Shown here: positions 18,565 to 27,184 of the stretch, one piece after another
Layout: each line of letters begins with the position of its first letter
Position numbering within the stretch: the first letter of the stretch is position 1
From: Nocardiopsis_B mangrovi
GTDB taxonomy: Bacteria > Actinomycetota > Actinomycetes > Streptosporangiales > Streptosporangiaceae
Length of the DNA stretch: 64,000 bases
Assembly: GCF_042653925.1 (NCBI RefSeq)
Contig: NZ_JBHSFQ010000015.1
Location: 1-64,000 of the forward strand
Reading direction: 5' to 3'
Translations under genes and position numbers: made by a program
Notes under the pieces: generated by a model
The model's input: only the letters and a program-made list of their open reading frames with translations
Databases searched by the model: none
Told to the model about the DNA's origin: nothing

Positions 18565-20268
18565 TCACACACCTGCGCCTTCCATCGTTCCCCCGCGGTC
18601 GCTCCGCGAATGCGTGTCCCGCGCCGTCAACCGCCACACGCTCCCCTCGCCGTTGGCCGACAGGAGGAGGCGGCCGTCCGGGTCGACGGCCAGGCCGGCG
18701 AACGGGCGCGGCCGGCCGACCATGCCGTGGGCGAAGAGCGCGGGTTCGGCGCGGGCGGCCGTGCCGGGGGGCGCCCCGACCGGCAGGTCCTCGGCCTCAA
18801 CCCGGGTCGCCCCCGTGGTGGGCGACACCGCCCGCAGCCGCCGGTGCTCGACGTCGACCGTGAACAGCTCGTCGCCGCGGATCGCCAGCCCCTGCGGTGC
18901 GCCGAGCCCGTCCGCGACGACCTGCGCCCCGTCCCGCCCGTCCGGACCGATCCGCAGGATCGCGCCGATCCGGTCGTCGCTCACGTAGCAGCGCCCGTCG
19001 GCATCGACGGCCACGTCCACGGGATGGTCCAGCCCTTCGGCGAGGACGGTCACGGTGTCGCTCTCGTCGATGGCGACGACCCGGCCGGCGCCCGCCTCGG
19101 CGACGACGAGCGTGCCGTCCGGGCCCACCGCGATACCGACCGGCCGAGCCAGGCCCGCCGCGCGTTCCCGGGTGGTCCCCTCGGCGGGGTCGTAGGTGTG
19201 CACGCCGCCGTACTGGGAGGTGAGGTGCACGAGGCCGGAGGCGTGGGCCGCCCCGTGCACGAGGGGGGAGAGCAGAGTGAGCGAGGCGATGCCGTCGCCG
19301 CCCGTTCGCCGGGCGGTGTCCGGCCCCGACGCGTCCGGGTCCGCCGGGCTCGTCAGCCGGTAGTGGTCGGCCGCGTACACCGTGCCGCCGAGGTCGACCG
19401 TGACGCCGTAGGGCCCGTTCAGGCCCCGGGGGACGATCTCGCGGGTGCGGCCGTCGGGGTACAACTCGGTGATGCCGCCGCAGGCGTAGCTGGAGACGAA
19501 CATGCGGTCGTCCGCGTCGAACGCGGCGTTGTCGAGACCCGTGAGGCCGCTGGCGACGAGCGTGCGGGTACCGGTGCCGTGCAGGTCGATGCGGGTGACG
19601 ATGCCCTCCGCGCCCAGCGACAGCACGTGCAGGACGCCGCCCTGGTCGAAGCGGACCGCCACCGGGTGGTGCACGTCCTCGGCGACCACCTCGGGCGTGC
19701 CCCCGTCCGGCGGAATGCGCCACACCTCGCCCGTCATCATGTGCGGGTAGTACAGGTGGCCGTCCGGACCGAGCTGCATCGCGTTGCCGAGCGCGAGCCC
19801 CTCGGTGAGCACCGCCGCCTCGCCGCCGTCCGGGAACAGCTCCATGAGGCGTCCGCCGGGCCGCATCTCGTTGACGAACAGCCGGTCGCCGGCACAGGTG
19901 ATGCCGTTGGGCACCTTCACCTCGTCCGAGACCAGCGTGCAGGCGCCCTCCGGGGCGCGGCGCCACACCCGGCCCGGGACCAGGTCGGCGATGTACATGG
20001 AGCCGTCCGCGCCGAAGGCGAGGTCGTCGGGCGACTGCACCGGGCCGTCCATCGGCACGACCACGTCCACGTCGCCGGTGGCAAGGTCGACCGCACTGAT
20101 CTGCCCGGCGAGGAACTGGGCGACGTAGAGCCGCCCGTCCGGGCCGAAGGCGACGCCGTTGGAACCCCACAGCCGGCTGGGCGGGTTGAGGCGCTCGGCG
20201 CGCCAGCGCGCGCCGGCGACGGACCGTTCACCCGTCGCGTCGAACCGGGTGGGGAGCGGGGGGCTCAC
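18565..20268 (-). CDS. Double beta-propeller protein, SMP-30/gluconolactonase-like
   Basis: A 567-residue protein made of about twelve propeller blades, enough for two six-bladed propellers in tandem. Each blade has the pattern GxxxxPDGRLYVA; examples are GVAFGPDGRLYVAQ, LAFGADGSMYIADL, MQLGPDGHLYYPH, GIAVGPDGTLVVAEA and VAVDADGRCYVSDD. The family includes calcium- or zinc-dependent lactonases, and NHL-type scaffolds. There is no signal peptide, so it is cytoplasmic. It starts at a GTG that overlaps the TGA of the monooxygenase (GTGA). Because a Baeyer-Villiger enzyme makes lactones, lactone hydrolysis is the natural suggestion; the doubled length is unusual for a lactonase. Confidence 0.8.
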   Translation of the reverse strand: MSPPLPTRFDATGERSVAGARWRAERLNPPSRLWGSNGVAFGPDGRLYVAQFLAGQISAVDLATGDVDVVVPMDGPVQSPDDLAFGADGSMYIADLVPGRVWRRAPEGACTLVSDEVKVPNGITCAGDRLFVNEMRPGGRLMELFPDGGEAAVLTEGLALGNAMQLGPDGHLYYPHMMTGEVWRIPPDGGTPEVVAEDVHHPVAVRFDQGGVLHVLSLGAEGIVTRIDLHGTGTRTLVASGLTGLDNAAFDADDRMFVSSYACGGITELYPDGRTREIVPRGLNGPYGVTVDLGGTVYAADHYRLTSPADPDASGPDTARRTGGDGIASLTLLSPLVHGAAHASGLVHLTSQYGGVHTYDPAEGTTRERAAGLARPVGIAVGPDGTLVVAEAGAGRVVAIDESDTVTVLAEGLDHPVDVAVDADGRCYVSDDRIGAILRIGPDGRDGAQVVADGLGAPQGLAIRGDELFTVDVEHRRLRAVSPTTGATRVEAEDLPVGAPPGTAARAEPALFAHGMVGRPRPFAGLAVDPDGRLLLSANGEGSVWRLTARDTHSRSDRGGTMEGAGV

Positions 20269-22097
20269 GCCTCGGCCTCCACCAGCACGTCGTCCATACC
20301 GCCGTTCGCGCGCCAGTGCCGGAGCAGGTCGTGGAAGGCGACCGGCCCGTCGGCATAGGACTCCCTCCGCCCGCCGGGCCTGCCCTCGTTGTTGTAGTAG
20401 CCGGGGGTGCACTCCGCCAGGAAGGCGTGCAGGTCGGGCCCGTTCTCCCGGAGGAAGGCCACCCAGGCGTCCTGCGCCTCGGGGGTCGGTTCGACGTACC
20501 GGGCCCCGCGCCTGCGCGCCTCGGCGACCACCTCGGCGACGTGCTGGGCCTGTTCGTCGAGGATGTGGACGAAGTTCACCGACGACGCGTTCTGCAACGG
20601 GCCGAGCTGGAAGAGGTTGGGGAAGCCGTGGCTGGAGAAGCCGTGGAGGGTCCTCGGGCCGTCGGCCCACGCCTCGAAGAGGTGGACGCCGCCCCTTCCG
20701 TAGACCGGAAGCCGCCCCGAAAGGATCCCGGAGATACCGGTCTCGAAGCCGGTCGCGAAGATGACGCAGTCCACCTCGTACTCGGTGTCGCCGACCACGA
20801 CGGCGGTCTCCGTCATCCGCTCCACGCCGTGCGTGTCGGCCGTGTCGACGAGGGTGACGTTGGGCCGGTTGAAGGTCTGGAGGTAGCCGTCGCTGAAGGT
20901 GGGCCGCTTGCACATGTAGCGGTACCAGGGCTTGAGCTTCTCGGCGGTCTCCGGGTCCTCGACGATCCCCTCCACGCGGGCGCGGATCTCGTTCATCTTC
21001 TGGAAGTCGGCGATCTCGTAGGCGCGTTCCCGCTCTTCGGCGGGTGTGCCGGCGTAGGCGTTGGACGGGGTGAGCTTCTGCTGGAGGCGGGCGCTGCCGG
21101 TCCAGGCGTCGTTCACCAGGTCCTCGCCCGTGCCGACACCGGTGACCACCTCGAGGAAGTTGTCCCTGCGGTGCCGCTGCCAGCCCGGCTCCAGCGACGC
21201 CGCCCACTCGGGGTCGGTGGGCCGGTTGCCGCGTACGTCCACCGTGGACGGCGTGCGCTGGAAGACGTAGAGGTGCCGGGCGTCCGCGCCGAGGTGCGGC
21301 ACGACCTGGATGGCGGTGGCACCGGTGCCGATGACCGCGACGCGCTTGTCGGCGAGGCCGGTCAGGCCGCCGTTCGCGTCGCCGCCGGTGTAGGCGTAGT
21401 CCCAGCGGCTGGTATGGAAGGTGTGGCCCTTGAAGGTCTCGATCCCGGGGATCCCGGGCAGTTTCGCCTGGCTGAGCGTTCCGGTGGCGGTGACCACGTA
21501 GCGGGCCCGCATGCGGTCGCCGCGGTCGGTCGCCACGATCCACTCCGACTCCGCGTCGTCCCAGCGCAGCTCGGTCGCCTGCGTCTGGAAGCAGGCGTCG
21601 CCGTAGAGGCCGAAGTGGCGCGCGATGGCGCGCGTGTGCTGCCGGATCTCCTCCCCCGGCGCGTAGCGCCAGCCGGGGACGTAGCCGGTCTCCTCCAGCA
21701 GCGGCAGGTAGACGTAGGACTCGATGTCGCAGTGGATCCCGGGGTAGCGGTTCCAGTACCAGGTGCCGCCGAAGTCCCCGCCCTTCTCGATCACCCGGAT
21801 CGACTCCATGCCCGCCTGCCGCAGCCGGGCGGCGGCGAGCAGGCCGCCGAACCCGCCGCCGATGATCGCGACATCGACCCGGTCGTGCAGGGGCTCCCGG
21901 TCGGCGTCGGGATCGGCGTAGGGGTCGTCGTCGTAGTACCCGAACTCGCCGCCGACGCCGCGGTACTGGGCGTTGCCGTCGGGGCGGATCCGCCGGTCGC
22001 GCTCGGCGCGGTAGCGGGCGCGCAGCGCATCGGGGTCGAACCCGAGGTCCTGCGGGTCGGTCGGGATGCGGCTGGAGGTGGTGTGGGAGGCGGGCAC
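20265..22097 (-). CDS. Flavin-dependent Baeyer-Villiger monooxygenase
   Basis: A 610-residue class B flavin monooxygenase that would insert oxygen next to a ketone using FAD and NADPH. The FAD loop DVAIIGGGFGGLLAAARL, the family fingerprint FKGHTFHTSRWDY (FxGxxxHxxxW[P/D]), the NADPH loop VAVIGTGATAIQV and the late ATGFETG motif are all present. An extended amino terminus of about 75 residues precedes the FAD domain, as in the cyclopentadecanone/steroid-type enzymes. The start is GTG 22097, with GAGGGA upstream. It is first in an operon with the propeller protein and the SDR. A TetR gene lies 370 bp upstream on the same strand and the leader has dyads that may be its operators. The substrate is likely a cyclic or long-chain ketone. 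Confidence 0.95.
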   Translation of the reverse strand: MPASHTTSSRIPTDPQDLGFDPDALRARYRAERDRRIRPDGNAQYRGVGGEFGYYDDDPYADPDADREPLHDRVDVAIIGGGFGGLLAAARLRQAGMESIRVIEKGGDFGGTWYWNRYPGIHCDIESYVYLPLLEETGYVPGWRYAPGEEIRQHTRAIARHFGLYGDACFQTQATELRWDDAESEWIVATDRGDRMRARYVVTATGTLSQAKLPGIPGIETFKGHTFHTSRWDYAYTGGDANGGLTGLADKRVAVIGTGATAIQVVPHLGADARHLYVFQRTPSTVDVRGNRPTDPEWAASLEPGWQRHRRDNFLEVVTGVGTGEDLVNDAWTGSARLQQKLTPSNAYAGTPAEERERAYEIADFQKMNEIRARVEGIVEDPETAEKLKPWYRYMCKRPTFSDGYLQTFNRPNVTLVDTADTHGVERMTETAVVVGDTEYEVDCVIFATGFETGISGILSGRLPVYGRGGVHLFEAWADGPRTLHGFSSHGFPNLFQLGPLQNASSVNFVHILDEQAQHVAEVVAEARRRGARYVEPTPEAQDAWVAFLRENGPDLHAFLAECTPGYYNNEGRPGGRRESYADGPVAFHDLLRHWRANGGMDDVLVEAEA

Positions 22098-22466
22098 CGT
22101 GTTCCCTCGTCCTCTCTGCGGTGGTTCCGGGGCGTGGTGTCACACGAGCGTTCGCACTTGCGCACGAACGGCGACATTGAAAATCTATCATCCTAAAAAA
22201 TTACAGTCACAGTGACCCCGATCTCACTCACCGCGACGACGCCGGAGCGGCCTCCGCCGATCGATCCACCGCCGAGGCCGGTGGATGCGAACGGGGAACC
22301 GCCGAGACAGGACGGCTACGGGCGGGGAGCCTTCACGCGCGGACGGACAGGAGGAAGCGGAGGGGCCCACACAGGCGGGCGGTTGCGGACGGCACCCCCG
22401 CGCGGGCGGCCGACGTCGAACGGGAGCGCTCCCATGTGCCTCGGTGCCGGCCGCCGGGCCGGCCCG
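22098..22466. other. Leader region of the monooxygenase operon, 369 bp
   Basis: Contains an unusually AT-rich block (22178-22205) with the two dyads listed separately; the promoter of the operon very probably lies here. The part from 22220 to 22466 shows nothing I can assign. Confidence 0.5.
22149..22216 (-). promoter_or_regulatory. Two dyads flanking an AT-rich promoter block
   Basis: CGTTCG...CGAACG (22149-22170, 10-nt spacer) and the perfect GTCAC-A-GTGAC (22206-22216) lie on either side of the AT-rich stretch upstream of the monooxygenase. Either could be the operator of the TetR gene at 22467; which one is used cannot be told from sequence alone. Confidence 0.45.
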
Positions 22467-23090
22467 TCACTCGCCCGCCGCGGCCTCCCCTTCGGGGGCG
22501 GCCGGCGGCACGAGCATGCGGGTCAGCGTCTCCGCGACCGCGGCCATGTCCACCGACGGGTCGTGCATCCACTGGATCTGCAGGCCCTCCAGCACCGCCA
22601 GCACCATCCGCGCCAGGTGCTCGGCGGGTTCATCGCTCCGGAACACGCCGGTGCGCTGTCCGTCCTCGACCGACTGCGTGATCTCGGATGCGAGGTCGCG
22701 ATAGCGGTCGGCGAAGTAGCCGTGCGCGGGACTCTCCGGATCGGTGGCCGCCGCCGAGAGCGTGATGTAGAGCTTGGCCAGCCCGGGGTGTTCGGTGGTG
22801 AGGCGCGTACTCGCGACAACGGCGTCGATCATGGTCCGGCGGTCCCCGGCGCCACCGGCGAACGCCCTGCCCATCACGTCCCGCCGATCCAGGACCGCGA
22901 GGAGCAGGGCGTCGCGCGTCGGGAAGTAGTACGTCAGCGCCGGCTGCGTCACGCCCACACGGTCGGCGATGTCGTGCAGGGAGGCCCGTTCCCCGTGCTC
23001 GTCGACGGCCTCGTAGGCCGCTTGGAGGATCTGCTCCCGCCGCTCCGCGCTCTTGCGGTACGGGCCCCGTGGCTTTCGCTGGTTCGTCAC
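22467..23090 (-). CDS. TetR-family regulator near the monooxygenase operon
   Basis: A 207-residue TetR protein. The basic amino terminus (MTNQRKPRGPYRKSAERR) is followed by the helix-turn-helix EQILQAAYEAVDEHGERASL, HDIADRVGVTQPALTYYFPT and RDALLLAVL. The ligand domain ends with MARMLVPP-like sequence and an acidic tail. It is transcribed in the same direction as the monooxygenase operon and ends 369 bp before it, so it is the nearest candidate repressor of that operon. The GTG at 23090 is the chosen start although its ribosome-binding site is weak. Confidence 0.85.
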   Translation of the reverse strand: MTNQRKPRGPYRKSAERREQILQAAYEAVDEHGERASLHDIADRVGVTQPALTYYFPTRDALLLAVLDRRDVMGRAFAGGAGDRRTMIDAVVASTRLTTEHPGLAKLYITLSAAATDPESPAHGYFADRYRDLASEITQSVEDGQRTGVFRSDEPAEHLARMVLAVLEGLQIQWMHDPSVDMAAVAETLTRMLVPPAAPEGEAAAGE

Positions 23091-23255
23091 CCGTCAGACC
23101 GTACTGCCCTCCGTCCCCGCACCGGAGCACGCCCGCGCCCGTGCCCGCGCCCGGCGGACGACGGTGCCCTGGGGGCCTGCCCCCGCGGCCCGGCGGCCGC
23201 TGACCCGCCGCGCGCGGCACTGGCGCCCGCCCGCGCCCCTTGCCATGCTGTACGG

Positions 23256-24389
23256 ATGCGCGTGATCGTTGTGGGCGGAGGCATCGTCGGGGCCAGCGCG
23301 GCCTACCACCTGGCGCGGCGCGGGGTGTCCACCACGCTCGTCGACGCCGCGCACACCGGGCGGGCGACGCCCGCCGGTGCGGGGATCGTCTTCCCGTGGC
23401 CCTTCCCCTGGGACCCGCCCCAGGTGCGCGACTTCGGGCTGGCCGCCGCCGCGCACTACCCCGGGCTCATGCACGAGCTCGCCGACGACGGCCTGTCCAC
23501 CGGCTACGAGGTGGTCGGCGGCATCTCCGTGTCCGCTGACCCCGCCGTGCTCGACGAGGACCACGCCCTACTCACCGGCCTCGCCGCCCGGCCCGGATAC
23601 GAGGGGCTGCGCGGGATCCGCCGCCTGGCCCCCGGTGAGCCCGCCGCCCGCTTCCCCGTGCTGCCCCCCGACATCGCCGGCGTCGCCGTCGAGGGCATGG
23701 CCCGCGTCGACGGCGCCCGTGCCTGTGCCGCCCTGGTCGACGCCGCCGAGGAGCGCGGGCTGCGCCGCCGCGCGGGCGACGCCGGGCTGATCGGGGACGG
23801 CAGGCGGATCACCGGCGTCCGGGTCGGCGGCGAGGACCTGGCGGCCGACGCCGTCATCGTCGCCGCCGGGGCGTGGACCGCCGACCTGCTCCGCCCGTTC
23901 GGCGTCGAGGTTCCGGTCCACCCCGTGCGCGGCCAGATCGCGCACGTCGCCGTGCCCGGACACGACACCGGCGGCTGGCCCGTGGTACGGCTGGCGCGGG
24001 GCGACCGCTACCTGCTGTCCTTCGCGCCCGATCGGATCGTGCTCAGCGGCACCCGCGAGCCCGGAGCCGGGTTCGACCGCCGCGTCACCGCCGAAGGGCT
24101 GCGCCGCGTGCTGGCCGACGCCTTGGAAATGGCCCCCGGCCTGGAGGACGCCACCGTGGTGGAGACCCGGGTGGGGCTGCGCCCCGCGAGCCGTGACGGC
24201 CTGCCGATCCTGGGCATCCCCGAGGCTCTGCCCGGCGTAGTGGTGGCCACCGGGCTCGGCGCCGTCGGCCTGACGCTCGGCCCCTACCAGGGGGCGGTCG
24301 CCGCCCGGCTGGCATTGGGCGAGGATCCCGGAAGCGACCTGTCGACCTTCGACCCCGCCCGCACGGCCACCGCCGCGGACGCGGGCTGA
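23256..24389 (+). CDS. FAD-dependent amino acid/amine oxidase, DAO family
   Basis: A 377-residue flavoprotein of the glycine oxidase / D-amino acid dehydrogenase type. The amino terminus RVIVVGGGIVGASAAYHLAR is the ADP-binding fold and starts directly at the ATG. AAGAWTADLL and VHPVRGQIAHV are family motifs, and TRVGLRPASRDGLPILG near the end closes the FAD site. It would oxidise an amino acid or secondary amine to an imine. It is divergent from the TetR gene at 23090 by 165 bp, so that TetR might also act on it. No partner genes such as thiamin or sarcosine genes are adjacent, so the physiological substrate is open. Confidence 0.9.
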   Translation: MRVIVVGGGIVGASAAYHLARRGVSTTLVDAAHTGRATPAGAGIVFPWPFPWDPPQVRDFGLAAAAHYPGLMHELADDGLSTGYEVVGGISVSADPAVLDEDHALLTGLAARPGYEGLRGIRRLAPGEPAARFPVLPPDIAGVAVEGMARVDGARACAALVDAAEERGLRRRAGDAGLIGDGRRITGVRVGGEDLAADAVIVAAGAWTADLLRPFGVEVPVHPVRGQIAHVAVPGHDTGGWPVVRLARGDRYLLSFAPDRIVLSGTREPGAGFDRRVTAEGLRRVLADALEMAPGLEDATVVETRVGLRPASRDGLPILGIPEALPGVVVATGLGAVGLTLGPYQGAVAARLALGEDPGSDLSTFDPARTATAADAG

Positions 24390-24695
24390 ACCGCCGGGTC
24401 CGATCCGCCCCATACGCGGCCCCCGGCCGTCCACCGCCGCACCCGGAGCCGCCCCGGTAGCGGCCCGCCGTCCTGCCGGGGGAATCGGCCGCCCGGACCG
24501 GTCTCCCCGCCGTGGGCGGCGCTGCCGCGCGAGCGCGCCTCCGGCGGCGCCCCGGTCGGGGCCGGGCGCGCCGCATGCGTCACCGGATACGCGGCGCACC
24601 CCTCATTTCACGACCGCTCGTGAGCGATGTGCGCGATGCGGTGCGCCCGAATCGAACCGGCATGTGACCTGGCTCATAGTTTCGTGATCTTGAGT

Positions 24696-24710
24696 ATGCC
24701 GTAACGGCAT
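24696..24710. promoter_or_regulatory. Perfect 7-bp palindrome
   Basis: ATGCCGT-A-ACGGCAT, about 60 bp upstream of a plausible ribosome-binding site and ATG (24770). It looks like an operator of a gene that may since have decayed. Confidence 0.4.
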
Positions 24711-24769
24711 GGCGTAGTTCTAGTACCCGCCTCCCCCGTCACGAACACGAACGAGAGGAGCGGGACGCC

Positions 24770-24988
24770 ATGGATGCGACAGTGCCGCGATGCGGCTTCC
24801 TACTCGATGCCGCCCCGGACGGCAACGGGCTCGATCCCGATACCGCCCCGGTCCGCGGGCTCGACGCGCGGTCCGGCTGTCTCCGGGCCGGCCATCGCCC
24901 GGCCGCTCCGCGACCGGAACGGCCGCGGCCCGGTGGAGGACGGGGATGCCGCGCCGACCGCTCCCGCCGTCGGCGGCGGTACCCGTAG
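24770..24988 (+). CDS. Doubtful short open frame
   Basis: A 72-codon frame with a well-placed GGAG site and an operator-like palindrome upstream. The first 35 residues have a normal composition (DGNGLDPDTAPVRGLDARSG), the rest is Arg/Pro-rich, which is typical of out-of-frame GC-rich DNA. It may be a real small protein with a bad tail, a frameshifted gene, or chance. Confidence 0.25.
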   Translation: MDATVPRCGFLLDAAPDGNGLDPDTAPVRGLDARSGCLRAGHRPAAPRPERPRPGGGRGCRADRSRRRRRYP

Positions 24989-25337
24989 CACGATCACCCG
25001 CACGGAACGCCGCGAGCACGAGCCGGTCCGTACCGCACCACGCGCACACGCCGACGCCGACCTCCCCGATCCGCGCGACGCGGCCGGCGCGGCCACGACC
25101 GCCCGCCGGACCGGCGCGGCCCGACCACTCCCGGGAGCACCACCAGTGACACCACGTCATGCCTCGATCCGCACGAACGTCACGGCGGGGTGATGACGTG
25201 GCCGCACTGCCGGATGAGCACGGAGAGCGCTGGAATGAACACATGCGCCCCGGACCATCCGCTGAGGCCGAACGCCTGTAGCGCGATCGCCCGCAGGACG
25301 GCGCCGCCCGAGACCAGCGACAGCACGGAGTTCCACC

Positions 25338-26069
25338 ATGTCGACCCCGCACCCCCACCACCCGGCTCCGGCCGGCACCGACTCCCCGGCACGGCCGGGC
25401 TGGCCCGAGATCGCGGTCGGCCTGGCCGCCATGGCCGCCGCCACCGCCGTGCTCCCGTTCCTGGGTCCGCTCGGCCTCGGCCTGGACGCGGACCCCGTGG
25501 CCTACGGGCTGCTCGTGGCCGCGTGGTCGGGTGTCATCGGTCTCGCCGGCTTCGCGGCGGCCGCGCTGATCCGCGTCCGCTCCTGGGGCGCCTTCAGCGT
25601 GCGCCGCACCACCTGGCGCTGGATGGCGCTCGGCGTCCTGGGCGGGCTGGTCGCCCTGGTCGTCAAGTTCGTGGTGGTCTCCGCCATCACGATGCTGACC
25701 GATTTCGGGGACACCGACCCCCAGGGCGTGTACTACGACGCGGCCGGCGGCGGCACGCTGGCCGCACTCCTGACCCTGCTGTTCCTGGCCGTGCTCACGC
25801 CCATCGGCGAGGAGTTCCTCTTCCGCGGTGTGATCGCCAACGCGCTGCTGCGCTACGGCCCCGTCATCGGCGTCCTCGGCAGCTCGGTGATCTTCGCCGT
25901 CGCCCACGGCATCAACATCATCCTGCCCGTGGCGATCCTGGTCGGCATCATCGCCGCCGAGCTGATGCGCCGCAGCGGATCGATCTGGCCCGCGGTGGCC
26001 GTCCACGCCGTCAACAACGCGGTGCTGCCGCTGCTCGTGCTCTTCACCGGGTACTCCGGCCCCACCTGA
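25338..26069 (+). CDS. CPBP-family intramembrane protease
   Basis: A 243-residue membrane protein with six to seven helices and the three motifs of the CPBP (CAAX prenyl protease-like, Abi) family: GEEFLFRGVI with the paired glutamates, FAVAHGINI, and AVAVHAVNNAV. In this family the glutamates and histidines form a metal-type active site inside the membrane. Bacterial members process peptides or membrane proteins or give immunity to bacteriocins; the target here is unknown. The ATG is preceded by CACGGAG. Downstream comes a hairpin terminator, then a lipoprotein hydrolase gene, so it seems to be a single-gene unit. Confidence 0.9.
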   Translation: MSTPHPHHPAPAGTDSPARPGWPEIAVGLAAMAAATAVLPFLGPLGLGLDADPVAYGLLVAAWSGVIGLAGFAAAALIRVRSWGAFSVRRTTWRWMALGVLGGLVALVVKFVVVSAITMLTDFGDTDPQGVYYDAAGGGTLAALLTLLFLAVLTPIGEEFLFRGVIANALLRYGPVIGVLGSSVIFAVAHGINIILPVAILVGIIAAELMRRSGSIWPAVAVHAVNNAVLPLLVLFTGYSGPT

Positions 26070-26099
26070 CCCGCCGCGCGGGCTCGTCATTCCACATCC

Positions 26100-26127
26100 A
26101 TGCGGCAAGGGGATCCCCTCGCCGCAT
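26100..26127 (+). terminator. 13-bp hairpin after the CPBP gene
   Basis: ATGCGGCAAGGGG against CCCCTCGCCGCAT with one mismatch and a tiny loop, 31 bp past the stop codon of the protease gene. No T-tract. Confidence 0.6.
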
Positions 26128-26170
26128 GAATCGCCCATTTCATCAGTGAAACACCCCAGTGGAGGAAACC

Positions 26171-27121
26171 GTGACCCGCACCAACATCGGACGATCCGCC
26201 GCGATAGTACTGTCCTGCGCCGTGGCGGGCGTGGGACTCGTCGGCTGTTCCGCGGAGGATTTCGGGGAGTCCGTGGGTGAGGCCGCGGGAGAGTTCGGCG
26301 AGGCCGCCGGGGAGGCCGCGGAGGGTGTGGGAGAGGCCGCGGGGGGCGCCGCTGAGGACATGGTCAACGGGACCGAGAAGATCACCGCCGGCGACTACTC
26401 GGTGAACGTCTCCTGCTCCGGCGACCCGGTCGCCGACCGGCCGGTCGTCGTCCTGCTGCACGGCGGCGGCGACGACCTGACCGCGATGGCCGGCCTCCAG
26501 GAGACGCTGAGCGCCGATGGCCGGGTCTGCTCCTACGACCGGCTCGGCGCGGGCGCCAGCGACCGGCCGGCCGGCCCCCAGGATTACGCCGACATCGGGG
26601 AGACGCTGACCGCAGTGCTCGACGAGGTCGCCGGGGGGCGGCCGGCCGTGCTGGCCGGGCACTCGATGGGCGGGTTGATCGCCGCCCGGTACGCCCCCGA
26701 CCACCAGGACAGGGTGGGCGGCCTGGTCCTGCTGGACTCCACCTCGCCGACCGCGGTCGCCGACCTGGAGGCCCGGATCCCCGAGGACGCCTCCGGCCCG
26801 GCGGGCGACCTGCGCGCCCAGACCCTCGCCATCTATGGCGGGGAGAACCCGGAACAGCTCGTCTTCACCGACGGGGAGGTCGAATCCGCCGGCGACATCC
26901 CGACGCAGGTGATCCAGCACGGGCAGCAGTACCTGGCCGAGGTCCCCGAGTACGGGCAGGGCCTGGAGGAGGACTGGACCAAGGGCCAGGAGGACTGGCT
27001 GGGGGTGTCCGGCAACAGCGAGCTGAGCACCGCCGAGAACAGCGGGCACTACATCTACGTCGACGAGCCTGAGGTCGCCGTCGAGGCCATCGACCTCGTC
27101 ACCACCCAGGCCACCGGCTGA
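26171..27121 (+). CDS. Lipoprotein alpha/beta hydrolase
   Basis: A 316-residue exported protein. The start GTG (VTRTNIGRS) follows GGAGGAAACC. A signal peptide ends in a lipobox (GVGLVGC), so it should be anchored to the outer face of the membrane. Residues 30-65 form an Ala/Gly/Glu repeat of EAAGE and EAAGG units, probably an amphipathic spacer. The hydrolase fold follows: VVVLLHGGGDDL (oxyanion strand), RVCSYDRLGAGASDRP, the nucleophile elbow VLAGHSMGGLIAARYA, and a late NSGHYIYVDEP carrying the catalytic histidine. It resembles esterases or peptidases of the prolyl aminopeptidase-like group. Substrate unknown. It stands alone between two hairpins. Confidence 0.88.
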   Translation: MTRTNIGRSAAIVLSCAVAGVGLVGCSAEDFGESVGEAAGEFGEAAGEAAEGVGEAAGGAAEDMVNGTEKITAGDYSVNVSCSGDPVADRPVVVLLHGGGDDLTAMAGLQETLSADGRVCSYDRLGAGASDRPAGPQDYADIGETLTAVLDEVAGGRPAVLAGHSMGGLIAARYAPDHQDRVGGLVLLDSTSPTAVADLEARIPEDASGPAGDLRAQTLAIYGGENPEQLVFTDGEVESAGDIPTQVIQHGQQYLAEVPEYGQGLEEDWTKGQEDWLGVSGNSELSTAENSGHYIYVDEPEVAVEAIDLVTTQATG

Positions 27122-27151
27122 GGAACCGGTAGCCGGCACGGAGTCCCGCAT

Positions 27152-27184
27152 CAGGCCCGGCGGTCGCCGCGACCGCCGGGCCTG
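27152..27184 (+). terminator. Perfect 14-bp hairpin
   Basis: CAGGCCCGGCGGTC-GCCGC-GACCGCCGGGCCTG, 30 bp past the hydrolase stop codon. A strong intrinsic terminator by stem length, without T-tract. Confidence 0.75.

Larger units (their letters stand above)
24390..25337. other. 948 bp without a convincing gene
   Basis: Holds a palindrome ATGCCGT-A-ACGGCAT at 24696-24710 in a locally AT-richer stretch, followed 60 bp later by GAGAGGAG and an ATG at 24770. The 72-codon frame from there begins acidic and protein-like (MDATVPRCGFLLDAAPDGNG) but becomes arginine/proline-rich after about 35 codons, so it may be a decayed or frameshifted gene. The remainder (25000-25337) shows nothing assignable except the upstream region of the CPBP gene. 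Confidence 0.45.

Noticed and set aside
18565..22191. A 1,208-codon single frame joining monooxygenase region and SMP-30-like gene
   Set aside because: The first half of that frame is the out-of-frame shadow of the monooxygenase; the real propeller gene starts at the GTG overlapping the monooxygenase stop.
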